Part shown: in pieces, positions 8,727 through 18,469 of the stretch
How the letters are laid out: the number at the start of each line of letters is the position of its first letter
Position numbering within the stretch: the stretch's first letter is position 1
Origin: Exilibacterium tricleocarpae
Lineage (GTDB): Bacteria > Pseudomonadota > Gammaproteobacteria > Pseudomonadales > Cellvibrionaceae
Length of the DNA stretch: 64,000 bases
NCBI RefSeq assembly: GCF_007004655.1
Contig: NZ_ML660093.1
Coordinates: forward strand, 291,197-355,196
Reading direction: 5' to 3'
Program-made: the position numbers and the translations under genes
The notes under the pieces: model-generated
Seen by the model: only the letters and a program-made list of their open reading frames with translations
Databases searched by the model: none
Told to the model about the DNA's origin: nothing

Positions 8727-11700
8727 ATGCTATCTTCCAGATCTTCTTTAGTGCTGTTTTATTTCATTTTTTCGCGTATGCTACTTTTGTTGTTGATGAC
8801 AACATTAGGTGTGCTGGCGAGTGTACGGGCGGTGCAGGCTAACATAGACTTAAGTGCTAATTTATCGGCGCCAGCGACCAGTGACGGTAACTATACGGTA
8901 AGCTGGAACAATCCGGCCGGCTTCCGGTATACATTGATTGAGCAAGATGACAGCGGCAACTTTCAATTTGTTTACTCCGGCCACGGTAATTCGTTTACAT
9001 TTACCGATAAACCTGAAGGCTCTTACACCTACAGTCTTATTTGTTTTGAACACATATGCCCTATCCCTGAAGACCAGGTCACTGTATTAGTGCGCGCAAC
9101 ACCCCCCGGCACCCCGGGCAGCGGCCCGGTCGTCGGCCACCCCGACGTCGGCGCCATCGGCGGCAGCCACAGTGTCGGCAACGACGGCAGCGCGTCTTAC
9201 CAGGTTCCCATCGCACTGCCGCCGGGTATCGCCGGCGTGCAGCCTGAACTGGCCCTGGTTTATAACAGCAATGGCGGTGACGGCATTGTTGGCAAGGGAT
9301 GGGGCTTATCCGGCCTTTCCGCCATCACTGTATGTCCGACCAATCTCCATGACGATGGCTATATCGCTACCAGTGCGGTTTTCTGCCTCGATGGGCAGCG
9401 GTTGGTGGCAGTGAGCGGTGCCTATGGTGCGCCGGGCACCGAATATCGGACGCAGCGGGAAAGTTTTTCACAGATTTTTTCTTACGGCGATATCGGCGGC
9501 AGGCCGGAATACTTCGTTATGAAGACCAAAGCGGGTCTTATCATGGAATACGGCGCCACCGCCGATGCGAGGACGACAGGGATCGAGGCTGCGCCCGTCC
9601 CGGCCTACGGCTGGTCTCTCAATGAAATTCACGACCGCTACAGCAACTATGCCCGCTTCACCTACCACACCGACAATACCGCCGGTGAACACTACATTAC
9701 CGATATCAGCTACACTGGTAACGCCAATCTCGGTGTTGCACCGATTCATTCCGTTGCATTTGTCTACACTGAACGCGCCCCTGTCGACATCAGTCGGGGC
9801 TACTTTGCTGAGAGCAAGGTCCTTAACAACAAACTGTTGTCGGAAATTCAATTGCGTGCCCATGGCAGTATGGTGTCCCGCAAAAAACTCACCTACAGTA
9901 CCGACTCTACGTTTGGTGATTCGGGTGGCCGCTCGTATTTGTCTCGCCTCGACGATTGCCTTGCCGACGGTACCACCTGCCTGGCGCCGACACAGTTTAC
10001 CGTGGACCCGGCCGGACTGGTCAACTTTTCGGCCAGAACCTGGCCGGTGTCCAATGTTTGGGGTGGTGCCGGTTATATCAAGGTCGGTGATTTTAACGGT
10101 GATGGTATGGATGACCTGGCCTCCGCACAAAGCGGCCTTATGCATATGAAGCTAGCGACGGGCACGGGTTTTACCAGCGCGACCTGGCCGGTGGCCAATG
10201 CCTGGGGTGCGGCCGCTAACACCTGGGTCGGCGATTTTAACGGCGACGGACTTAGCGATATTGCGTCGGCCAACCGCGGCAATGTGTATATGAAACTGTC
10301 CACCGGTAACGGCTTCACCAGCCAGACCTGGACCGTGCCCAATGTCTGGGGCGATACCCGAAACATCTGGGTCGGCGATTTTAACGGCGATGGACGCAGT
10401 GATATTGCCACGTATAACGGCAGCACGGTGTATGTGCACCTGTCGACCGGCACGGGTTTCACCACCCAAAACTGGGGCGGTGGAGGGCTCTGGGGCGGCG
10501 CCGGCTGGAATTTTGTCGGCGACTTTAACGGCGACGGTATGATGGATATTGCGTCGCGCTACTACGAGAAAACCTATGTGCGCTTGTCTACAGGCACAGG
10601 CTTTACATACGACCGGTGGACCTTGTTCAGCAACTGGGGCAGCGAAGCCTATACCTGGGTGGGGGACTTCAATGGCGACGGCTTAAGCGATATCGCCTCG
10701 GCCAATGGCGGACAGGTTTTTATACAGATATCTAACGGGCGTACCTTTTTGAACGAGGCCTGGCCCGTACCGAACAACTGGGGTGATGGCTCCGGGTGGA
10801 CCTGGGCGGCGGACTTTAATGGCGACGGGATGACGGATATCGCATCCACAGATCAAGCCCTGTCTCCTACATCAATTGAAATGAAATTGTCCACAGGCAA
10901 CGGCTTTATCAGTAAAAGACGCACGGGTGGTAGGGAGTGGGGCGGCGCTGGAGGCGTCAGACTCGGCGATTTTGACGGCGACGGTATTACCGATATTGCC
11001 TCTATTCATGGTGGCAACGTTTATATGAAGCGTTCCACGGCTAAGACGACGACATTAAGTAAAGTTACGAATGGTTTTGGCTTTGAAACGAGGTTTACCT
11101 ACAAACGGCTAACGGATGCCTCGGTTTACACAAAAGATCCGGTTTCACCTTACCCGGCCATGTCCGTGCGCAACCCCCAATACGTGGTGTCGAAAGTAGA
11201 GACCAGCGACGGTATCGGCGGCGTTAACAGCAGCAGCTACCGCTACACGGGTAAGAAGGTGCACCTGCGCGGTATGGGCACTCTCGGCTTCCGGCAGATG
11301 ACCACCACCAACGATGATACAGGTATCACCTCGGTGGCGACTTTCAGCCAGGACTATAACGAGCGTCTGCAGGGTATGTTGTTACAGTTAACCACTACAG
11401 CGCCTGGCAGTATTGTCACCAGTAACACCGTCAATACTTGGCAAACAGCCCCGTTCGGCTCTGGCGCTGCGCGTCGCTATCAAACCCGGTTAAACCAAAC
11501 CACGGTGACTAAACGCGATCTCAATGGTGCGTTTTTACACAAAGAGGTCAACACCTACCCCAGTTACGATGGTTACGGCAATCTGTTGACGACGGAGAGT
11601 AAACTCTACAACGCATCAAACGTCTTGCTGCGTACCTCGACCACTGCCAACACCTACACCAACGACAGTAGCAACTGGTTAATCGGCCAGCTCGCCCGCA

Positions 11701-14700
11701 CCCGCGTCAACACCCATGTTGTGGGCCAGTTGCCTCGTGCCAAGGTTTCCACCTGGCTCTACGACGGCACTACCGGTCGAAAAACCCGCGAGCAGATTCG
11801 ACACCCCGACAGCGACGACATTCTGCACGAGACCGCCTACGGTGTAGATGCCGGCGGAGCCACGGTGGTAAACGGCTTCGGTCATAATCTGGCGGTAACT
11901 GTGAGTGGCCCTGATTTTGCCAGTCGCACCAATAGTGTTTCCTACGACGGCAGAGGTCGCTTGAGCACCCAGACTAACGCGATTAACCAAGCAAGCTCGC
12001 GTACCTACTACACAACCGGCAGCACCCTTGATGGCGCCTACCCCGAAAAAGTGAAAACTGTCACCGACGCCAATGGTATCGTCACACTTTTTAAATACGA
12101 CGGCTTTGGGCGGGTACAGGAGACGATCAGCGGCTGGGGTTCCGGCACACCCATCAGCACCACGGCTGCCTATCGGTATTGTGACAGTAGTTGCCCGGTG
12201 AACGCGGTCTACTACACCCTGGAGTACACCCAAGGTGGTACCGAAGGCCGTGTCTACCTGGACGCGTTGGGGCGGGAACTGCGCAAAGGTGTGCTCGGAC
12301 TCGAGACCTTCAACGGCACGCCCAAGTTTGTGTACACGGACTATCAGTACAATACCCTGGGGCAGAACACCAAGGTCTCCGAACCCTATTTTGAGGGTGG
12401 GACGCGCTACTGGAGCCAGTTGAGTTACGATATCCTGAGTCGTGCCACCCAAACCACGCTGGCTGACGGCCGAGTGGATACGGTCGATTACAACGGGTTG
12501 ACGGTCAGCTCCCATATGGATGTCACCGGAGTCAACCAGCACAAGGTGCTGGTGAAAAATGCCATGGGCCAGGTTATCCAGAGTCAGGACAGCGACAGTA
12601 ACCAAGTCGATTACGAGCACGACAGCCATGGCAATATGACCCGGGTAATCGATCCCGCCGGCAATACCACCGTGATCACCTACGATGAACTGGGTCGCAA
12701 AATCAGTATGGATGATCCGGATAAAGGGGTATGGTCCTACACCTACAACGGTCTGGGCGAACTTATCACCCAGCGCAATGCCAAGGGCGTGGCCAGTTGC
12801 AGTGCTTACGACCTGTTGGGCCGACTGACCAAGCGTATCGATAATTACAGCGGTAGTGTGTCTGGCGCCGTGGGGCTGCCGAGTGATGCTACGCAGCAGT
12901 GTGCCAACGACACCGGCAATCCCGAAACGGCTACCTGGACCTATGATACGGCGACGGGCGCGGCAAAAGGCAAGCTGCACCGGGTCAACGGCAAAAACGG
13001 TTTTGTCGAGACGCATAGTTACGACAGCCTGGGGCGTCCTATAGAGACCCGCAAAACCGTCAACGGCAGCACCTACAGTGTCGGCATCAGTTACGACAGC
13101 TTCAGCCGCCCGTTGACTACGACCTATCCCGGCCCGAGCAACCGCCTGCAAATCAAAAATATCTATCACAGTAGCCTGGGTACGGTGGTCCAGGTGCGCA
13201 ATGCGGCCAACAACGCTCTGTATTTTGATGCCAGGCAGTGGGATGCCCGGGGCAATCTGGTCGATGAAGTCTACGGCAACGGTGTGGAGACGTTGCGCGG
13301 TTATGAAAACACCACGGGCCGCCTGACCGATATTCGCAGCCATACCGCCGGCAGCGGCATGCTCGATGTGCAGGACCTGAAGTTTACCTTCAGTAAAGTC
13401 GGCAACTTGGACTATCGCGAAGACTTCCGCAATTACTTTCGCGAAGACTTCAGTTATGACAGTCTCAACCGGCTAACGACCAGTCAAGCCAACTTCGATG
13501 TGGGCGGGCCTTACAACGAGACACGCACCACGACGGTAGGCTATAACGCCATCGGCAATATCCTCAGCAAGACTGGCGTGGGCAATTATAGTTATGGCGG
13601 GACTTGCAGTGGTGTACAGGCCGGCCCCCATGCCGTGACGGCCATCAGTGGCGCCAAGAGCACCAGCTATTGCTACGATGCCAATGGCAATATGATCAGT
13701 GGTGATGGCCGCACCATCACCTATTCCCATTTCGACAAACCGACGCGTATTACCAAGGGCTCGGCTGTCACTGAAATCACTTACGGCCCCGACCGTGATC
13801 GTTACTTTCGTAAAGATACCATCAGCGGCAAGGTCTCCGAGTACACCTATGTCGGTGGTCTCTATGAGAAGGTGCAGTTCAAGGATAATGACACGACGGT
13901 TAACAAAACCGAAGAGCGTCACTTTATCGGCGGTTTTGCGGTACTGACGCTGGAAAACCGCACCGGCAGCAGCGCGGGAGTTAGCAAAACCCGCTATCTG
14001 CACAAGGACCATTTAGGGTCCGTGACCACCATTACTGACGAGACCGGCAGTATTGTCGAGGAATTCAGCTTCGACGCCTGGGGCAAGCGGCGGGCGAAGA
14101 GCCGAGCCGAACTGGAGGCGATTCTGGGTCGTAGTTGGCCGCAGTTGACGGGGTTCGAGAAAAACAACCAGACTCTACCCGCCCTGACGCTAGTCTCGAC
14201 CATCACCAATCAGGGGTTTACCGGCCATGAGCAGTTGGATGCGGTGGGGTTGATCCATATGAACGGTCGGGTCTATGATGCGGAGATCGGGCGTTTTATC
14301 AGTGCCGACCCGTTTATTGACGACAGGACCAATTTACAGGCGCTCAATCGTTACAGTTACGTGCAGAATAACCCGCTGTCCTATACGGACCCGAGCGGGT
14401 ATTTTTTGAAGCCCTTGTTATCAAAAGTGGCCAAGTTGGTGAAAAAGACCTTCAAGGCCATTGGCAATGCGGTGCAGTCGGTGATCCAGGGTGTGGGTCG
14501 CATGTTGGGCAAGGTGCCGTGGTTGCAGGCGGCGGTGGGGGCGGTGTTGGCGGTCTATTGCCAGTGGTGTCTGCCGATGTATTTTGAGGGTATGATGTAT
14601 CTCAACGCCTCAATCACCCTGGCCAACGGGGGCTCGGTGGGGGATGCCTTGAAGGGTATGGCGGTAGCGGTGGTGAGTGGCGGTATCACGCAGGGCATCG

Positions 14701-15437
14701 GTGGCGGTATATCGAGTGCGCTGACAAAAGCGTTTAGTGTCACGACTGAATTGGGTGGGCAGATTGTGAGTCTTGCCAGTTCGACCATTACCAGTGGTAT
14801 TGCGGCCAAGGCCAGTGGTGGGAAGTTTGCTGATGGAGCGCGGATGGGGGCGGCTTTAGCAGGGTTGAGTTGGGCGTTGAGTGCGAGTGCGCCGAAGGCG
14901 GGGAATCACAGTCCGGGGGAGGGGCCTGAAGATGAATATAAGATGGCAGGGTGCGAAGGGGTGCCTGGGAAGTGTGGTGATGTGTCGAAAAGTGCACAAA
15001 AGGGAGATGGAAAGATTGATTTAACCGAGCATGAAGGGGTAAATGGTTCTCATACAATAGCAAAGCATGTTGGCAAATCTGATCAGCAGTTATTAAAAAG
15101 AATTAACCAAAGTTATAAAGTTGGCCCCATAAAGATCGGGCTTAATGAAGCCAGTTCGTTCTCATCACTAGAATCTGCCAATAACCTTGTGTCATCTGTT
15201 TTAAGTACAAATGAAGCCGAAATATCAACTTTTTTGCAATCTGACCAGAATACTTTAGTTCTAAATAAATCTTTCGGATCGACCACTGGTAGAGTTGCTT
15301 ATAGAACTGGAGGCAACATTTTTCGGCCTGGTAGAGTTAACTTCGGCACGGGTAATAGTGTAAGAGTGGTCATCCGTAGGAATGACAGTTTTAGTGGCGG
15401 TTTTAATGTTCATACCGCTTTTCCAACGAGGAATTAA
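8727..15437 (+). CDS. Secreted SpvB/FG-GAP/RHS polymorphic toxin with RNase A-like tip
   Basis: A 2236-aa protein. AAAAGGA lies 9 bp before the ATG at 8727; an in-frame ATG at 8703 is an alternative. Order: signal peptide (about 1-40), fibronectin-like segment, SpvB-type domain (VGNDGSASYQVPIALPPG onward, about 150-440), seven FG-GAP/VCBS repeats of about 50 aa with calcium-type DFNGDG loops (about 450-765), many YD/RHS repeats (about 950-1790), and the RHS core (GRVYDAEIGRFISADP, then NRYSYVQNNPLSYTDPSG, about 1850-1890). A conserved linker precedes a tip switch near nt 15000. The last ~145 residues match the RNase A-like CdiA-CT family: His at 15066, Arg 11 residues later, and a terminal HTAFP. 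That family cleaves RNA in target cells; activity here is inferred. An immunity gene follows 3 bp downstream. Confidence 0.93.
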   Translation: MLSSRSSLVLFYFIFSRMLLLLLMTTLGVLASVRAVQANIDLSANLSAPATSDGNYTVSWNNPAGFRYTLIEQDDSGNFQFVYSGHGNSFTFTDKPEGSYTYSLICFEHICPIPEDQVTVLVRATPPGTPGSGPVVGHPDVGAIGGSHSVGNDGSASYQVPIALPPGIAGVQPELALVYNSNGGDGIVGKGWGLSGLSAITVCPTNLHDDGYIATSAVFCLDGQRLVAVSGAYGAPGTEYRTQRESFSQIFSYGDIGGRPEYFVMKTKAGLIMEYGATADARTTGIEAAPVPAYGWSLNEIHDRYSNYARFTYHTDNTAGEHYITDISYTGNANLGVAPIHSVAFVYTERAPVDISRGYFAESKVLNNKLLSEIQLRAHGSMVSRKKLTYSTDSTFGDSGGRSYLSRLDDCLADGTTCLAPTQFTVDPAGLVNFSARTWPVSNVWGGAGYIKVGDFNGDGMDDLASAQSGLMHMKLATGTGFTSATWPVANAWGAAANTWVGDFNGDGLSDIASANRGNVYMKLSTGNGFTSQTWTVPNVWGDTRNIWVGDFNGDGRSDIATYNGSTVYVHLSTGTGFTTQNWGGGGLWGGAGWNFVGDFNGDGMMDIASRYYEKTYVRLSTGTGFTYDRWTLFSNWGSEAYTWVGDFNGDGLSDIASANGGQVFIQISNGRTFLNEAWPVPNNWGDGSGWTWAADFNGDGMTDIASTDQALSPTSIEMKLSTGNGFISKRRTGGREWGGAGGVRLGDFDGDGITDIASIHGGNVYMKRSTAKTTTLSKVTNGFGFETRFTYKRLTDASVYTKDPVSPYPAMSVRNPQYVVSKVETSDGIGGVNSSSYRYTGKKVHLRGMGTLGFRQMTTTNDDTGITSVATFSQDYNERLQGMLLQLTTTAPGSIVTSNTVNTWQTAPFGSGAARRYQTRLNQTTVTKRDLNGAFLHKEVNTYPSYDGYGNLLTTESKLYNASNVLLRTSTTANTYTNDSSNWLIGQLARTRVNTHVVGQLPRAKVSTWLYDGTTGRKTREQIRHPDSDDILHETAYGVDAGGATVVNGFGHNLAVTVSGPDFASRTNSVSYDGRGRLSTQTNAINQASSRTYYTTGSTLDGAYPEKVKTVTDANGIVTLFKYDGFGRVQETISGWGSGTPISTTAAYRYCDSSCPVNAVYYTLEYTQGGTEGRVYLDALGRELRKGVLGLETFNGTPKFVYTDYQYNTLGQNTKVSEPYFEGGTRYWSQLSYDILSRATQTTLADGRVDTVDYNGLTVSSHMDVTGVNQHKVLVKNAMGQVIQSQDSDSNQVDYEHDSHGNMTRVIDPAGNTTVITYDELGRKISMDDPDKGVWSYTYNGLGELITQRNAKGVASCSAYDLLGRLTKRIDNYSGSVSGAVGLPSDATQQCANDTGNPETATWTYDTATGAAKGKLHRVNGKNGFVETHSYDSLGRPIETRKTVNGSTYSVGISYDSFSRPLTTTYPGPSNRLQIKNIYHSSLGTVVQVRNAANNALYFDARQWDARGNLVDEVYGNGVETLRGYENTTGRLTDIRSHTAGSGMLDVQDLKFTFSKVGNLDYREDFRNYFREDFSYDSLNRLTTSQANFDVGGPYNETRTTTVGYNAIGNILSKTGVGNYSYGGTCSGVQAGPHAVTAISGAKSTSYCYDANGNMISGDGRTITYSHFDKPTRITKGSAVTEITYGPDRDRYFRKDTISGKVSEYTYVGGLYEKVQFKDNDTTVNKTEERHFIGGFAVLTLENRTGSSAGVSKTRYLHKDHLGSVTTITDETGSIVEEFSFDAWGKRRAKSRAELEAILGRSWPQLTGFEKNNQTLPALTLVSTITNQGFTGHEQLDAVGLIHMNGRVYDAEIGRFISADPFIDDRTNLQALNRYSYVQNNPLSYTDPSGYFLKPLLSKVAKLVKKTFKAIGNAVQSVIQGVGRMLGKVPWLQAAVGAVLAVYCQWCLPMYFEGMMYLNASITLANGGSVGDALKGMAVAVVSGGITQGIGGGISSALTKAFSVTTELGGQIVSLASSTITSGIAAKASGGKFADGARMGAALAGLSWALSASAPKAGNHSPGEGPEDEYKMAGCEGVPGKCGDVSKSAQKGDGKIDLTEHEGVNGSHTIAKHVGKSDQQLLKRINQSYKVGPIKIGLNEASSFSSLESANNLVSSVLSTNEAEISTFLQSDQNTLVLNKSFGSTTGRVAYRTGGNIFRPGRVNFGTGNSVRVVIRRNDSFSGGFNVHTAFPTRN

Positions 15438-15440
15438 ATA

Positions 15441-15719
15441 ATGAATATCCCCGAAGTATGGATTTCTTTTGGTATGTTTTTACATCAAGATTTTATTTCA
15501 ATGTATCCAGATTTTTTTTCTGGAGTTATTGAGTTTGCTCAAGGACTTTCACCAGCTGATCGCTATGAATTTAAAGCTTTTATCTCAGAGATTGTTAGTG
15601 GTGATTTGAATAAGAAAGAGCTTTACGAGTTATGGGAAAAATCTGGTAGCCAGCTCAGAGTTGATAACCTTCCAGAAATGTTTGTTGGAATTGATAACGC
15701 GCTAAAAAAGATAAATTAA
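15441..15719 (+). CDS. CdiI-like immunity protein for the RNase A-like RHS tip
   Basis: A 92-aa acidic cytosolic protein starting 3 bp behind the toxin stop, so cotranscribed and probably coupled. The pattern FGMFLHQDFISMYPDFF, then a helical middle and LPEMFVGIDNALKKI at the end, resembles the small all-helical CDI immunity family (CdiI_2 type). Both position and family point to a protein that binds and neutralises the adjacent RNase A-like tip. It is AT-rich compared with the RHS core, as tip/immunity cassettes usually are. Confidence 0.8.
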   Translation: MNIPEVWISFGMFLHQDFISMYPDFFSGVIEFAQGLSPADRYEFKAFISEIVSGDLNKKELYELWEKSGSQLRVDNLPEMFVGIDNALKKIN

Positions 15720-15737
15720 AATAATCAGAGTGGAAGC

Positions 15738-15761
15738 TTAGCCCCGCTCTTGCGGGGCTAA
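15738..15761 (+). terminator. GC-rich hairpin after the immunity gene
   Basis: TTAGCCCCGC and GCGGGGCTAA form a perfect 10-bp stem around a TCTT loop, 19 bp behind the immunity stop. The T-run of a classical terminator is missing, so it may end the operon inefficiently or belong to the adjoining repeat. Confidence 0.4.
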
Positions 15762-15770
15762 CTGCGAGTT

Positions 15771-15920
15771 CTGGGGACAGTTCACCGGATTGAGTACGCA
15801 GCGCGACGCTTTTAAAGCCTAGCTTTAGCGTTGGACTTATGGCAATGAGCGTAGTGTGTAGGTTCTTTAATCTTTCAAGGGAGATGAACATTTGCATAGC
15901 TTCGAATGGGATGTAGCACA
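15771..15920. repeat. Repeat shared with 20961 onward (RAYT-flanking type)
   Basis: The first ~80 bp (CTGGGGACAGTTCAC, then ACGCAGCGCGACG-type and TTTAGCGTTGGACTT-type sequence) align with the stretch beginning at 20961. A core GGGACAGTTCACT is found again at 20361. Such sequences flank REP-associated tyrosine transposase genes; here only a fragment of an end remains. No gene is seen in this stretch. Confidence 0.5.
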
Positions 15921-16967
15921 GGGGGTCAAGTCTTGACTAATAGTTAGTACTGAAATGCAAGCCATGCTAGACTCCCCCTTCAAGTTTTGAAGCAAGGAGG
16001 TTTCAAAATGGCTCGGCCGTTGCGAGTGGAATATCAGGGAGCGTATTACCACGTCATGAATCGTGGTCAGGATCGGAAGCAGGTATTTGACGGGGACAAG
16101 TATTACCAAGCTTTTCTGCAAGGACTTGCAGAAGCTCACCGCCGATTTGGTATGGAAATCCTGGCTTACTGTCTAATGAGCAATCACTATCACTTACTGG
16201 TTCACACACCACGTGGAAATTTGAGCCGTGCGATGCGCCACGTGAATGGCGTATATACTCAGCGTTACAACCGTCTTAAACAGAAAGATGGCCCGTTATT
16301 TCGAGGCCGTTACAAGTCCATATTGGTAGATGCCAGCGCGTATCTGCTCCAGGTTAGTCGCTATATTCACCGCAATCCGCTGGAAGTCCGAAATCCTCTG
16401 GTTGATAACCTATTGTCTTACCCCTGGTCGAGTTATAGCACCTATGTGACGAACAGCACTTGCCCGCAGTGGCTGTATCGCGAACCAATCTACGGGGAAA
16501 TTGGTGGGACACCGCCGGGGCAGGCTTATCGTGAGTATGTTGAAGAAGGTACAGATAGAGAAATCCCGGAGTCTCATGGTAAGCCTGGATTTTCCGTAAT
16601 ATTGGGGTCGAAAGCATTCAGGGAAGAAGCTTGCGCGAAAGTGGTAAGTTGGAGGGAAGTATCGCGAAAAGGTTTGGCGGAACCGGTGTCGATCGTGGCA
16701 GTAGTGGATGCTGTTTCGGCCTATTATAGATGTGAAAAAACATCGATTATCATTGGCCGGCGCGGTCCCAGGGCAAATATACCACGCTGGATAGCGATGA
16801 AGTTATGTCAAGACCTTTGTGGACAGACATTGAGTGAAATTGGAAAAGAGTTTGGTGTCGGTAGTTATTCGACGGTATCGCAGACAATAGCTCGGCTAAA
16901 GACTTTGATGAAGAAGGATAGAAAAATCGTTGCGGACCTAAATACTATTAGTCAAGATTTGACCCCC
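15921..16967 (+). mobile_element. REP-associated tyrosine transposase (RAYT) element with terminal inverted repeats
   Basis: The left end reads GGGGGTCAAGTCTTGACTAA and the right end (16941-16967) is its reverse complement with one change, giving an inverted repeat of ~27 bp around one transposase gene. Seven bases past the right end the sequence becomes an internal stretch of the RHS core, so the element sits exactly at the 5' break of the duplicated RHS tail. A deletion derivative of the same element lies at 19052-19290. Confidence 0.8.
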
Positions 16968-17063
16968 ACTTCTAGTGACGACTATCACCGACGAAACCGG
17001 CGGTATTGTCGAAGAATTCAGTTTCGATGCCTGGGGCAAGCGGCGCGCGAAGAGCCGAGCTGA
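16008..17063 (+). CDS. REP-associated tyrosine transposase (Y1/IS200-like) with DnaA-like HTH
   Basis: The Y1_Tnp domain fills residues ~1-130: start MARPLRVEYQGAYYHVMNRG, catalytic HUH-type MSNHYHLLVHTP, and YIHRNPLEVRNPLVDN with the helix that normally holds the nucleophilic Tyr. The C-terminal ~90 residues form a DnaA-type helix-turn-helix (LCGQTLSEIGKEFGVGSYSTVSQTI). AAGGAGG lies 7 bp before the ATG. It would nick and join single-stranded hairpin DNA of its own element. Oddity: the last ~30 codons run through the right inverted repeat into RHS DNA; in the derivative at 19052 the same end reads a stop inside ACTATTAG, so a small indel has probably removed the native stop. Confidence 0.85.
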   Translation: MARPLRVEYQGAYYHVMNRGQDRKQVFDGDKYYQAFLQGLAEAHRRFGMEILAYCLMSNHYHLLVHTPRGNLSRAMRHVNGVYTQRYNRLKQKDGPLFRGRYKSILVDASAYLLQVSRYIHRNPLEVRNPLVDNLLSYPWSSYSTYVTNSTCPQWLYREPIYGEIGGTPPGQAYREYVEEGTDREIPESHGKPGFSVILGSKAFREEACAKVVSWREVSRKGLAEPVSIVAVVDAVSAYYRCEKTSIIIGRRGPRANIPRWIAMKLCQDLCGQTLSEIGKEFGVGSYSTVSQTIARLKTLMKKDRKIVADLNTISQDLTPTSSDDYHRRNRRYCRRIQFRCLGQAAREEPS

Positions 17064-18435
17064 ATTGGAAGCGATTCTGGGCCGTAGTTGGCCGCAGTTG
17101 ACGAGTTTCCAGAAAAACAACCAGACTATACCCGCCCTGACGCTGGCCTCGACCATCACCAATCAGGGTTTTACCGGCCACGAGCAATTGGATGCGGTGG
17201 GGTTGATTCATATGAACGGTCGGGTCTATGATGCGGAAATCGGACGCTTTATCAGTGCCGATCCGTTTATTGACGACAGGACCAATTTACAGGCGCTCAA
17301 TCGTTACAGTTACGTGCAGAATAACCCGCTGTCCTATACGGACCCGAGTGGTTATTTCTTGAAGCCGCTGCTGTCAAAAGCGGCCAAGCTTGTCAAAAAA
17401 GCCTTCAAAGCCATTGGCAATGCGGTGCAGTCGGTGATCCAGGGTGTGGGTCGCATGCTGGGCAAGGTGCCATGGTTGCAGGCGGCGGTGGGAGCGGTGA
17501 TGGCGGTTTATTTCCCGTGGGCCCTGCCGATGTACTTTGAGGGTATGATGTATCTCAATGCGTCGATCACCCTGGCCAACGGTGGCTCGGTAGGGGATGC
17601 CTTGAAGGGTGGCGGTAGCGGTGGTGAGTAGCGGTATCACGCAGGGTATCGGCAGCGGTATATCCAGCGCGCTGACAAAAGCGTTTAGTGTCACGAGTGA
17701 ATTGGGTGGACAGATTGTGAGTCTTGCCAGTTCGACCATTACCAGTGGTATTGCGGCCAAGGCCAGTGGCGGGAAGTTTGCCGATGGAGCGTGGATGGGG
17801 GCGGCTTTGGGGGGTTAAGGTGGGCGTTGAGTGCGAGTGCGCCGAAGGCGGGGAATCACAGTCCGGGGGAGGGGCCTGAAGATGAGTATAAGATGGCGGG
17901 GTGTGAAGGACTGCCTGGGAAGTGTGGTGATGTGTCGAAAAGTGCGCAGGAGAGGTTAAATGAATTAGCCGCAGATACCATGGCTGGTAAATATGACTCG
18001 CCACAGTCTGCGGCAGAAGCTTTAAATAACGATGAAGCTCTAATGGATTTTGCGAAGGCAGCGGGTAAAGAAATTTGGGCTGTAATAGATCAAAAAACTT
18101 TTAGTATTAAAGAAGTCGGAGTGGGATCTTCTTCGTCTGCTAGAGGTGTATATCTTGGTTCCTATCGAGGGGGAGATAGTGTCTGGCACACACATCCTGG
18201 TGGTGGTGATATTCATTCTGGAGATTGGAATTCAGCATACCTTGAGGGGGGAAGGGGTAGCGCTGCTTATATCTTTGCTTCCGGTGACAGGCTTACTGGG
18301 TACAATATGCGCGCTCACTCATTACCGTTTAGCAGCGCTGGGGGTTACAGAAATTACAGTGGAAGCTGGAGGTTCGAGAAACTAATCTTCAGCAATGGCT
18401 CTTGGTCTTCTATCAATGGATCATTTTCAAAATAA
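16975..18435 (+). pseudogene. Duplicated RHS core/tail with a second, JAB/DUF4329-like toxin tip
   Basis: From 16975 the sequence repeats the RHS gene from 14022 onward at high identity (ITDETG, RSWPQLT, FISADPFIDDRTN, NPLSYTDPSGYF) up to the linker CGDVSKSAQ near 17946, where it switches to a different tip. Two lesions break the frame relative to the intact copy: a 2-bp loss near 17610 (stop at 17631) and a 1-bp loss near 17812 (stop at 17818). There is no RHS shell or signal peptide upstream, and the 5' break is occupied by the transposon. The tip (from about 17947) contains VWHTHPGGGDIHSGDWN, a metal-site-like HxHP...S.D pattern as in JAB/DUF4329 domains. It reads as a silent, orphan tip cassette. 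Confidence 0.8.
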
Positions 18436-18469
18436 AATTAACAAAGGGGATGTTACGAGGTGCAATGTT

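Noticed and set aside
11679-13343. 554-codon open frame on the minus strand inside the RHS gene
   Set aside because: It is antisense to the RHS repeats, whose biased codon use leaves the opposite strand open. No start signal or domain is seen; the plus-strand frame carries clear RHS motifs.
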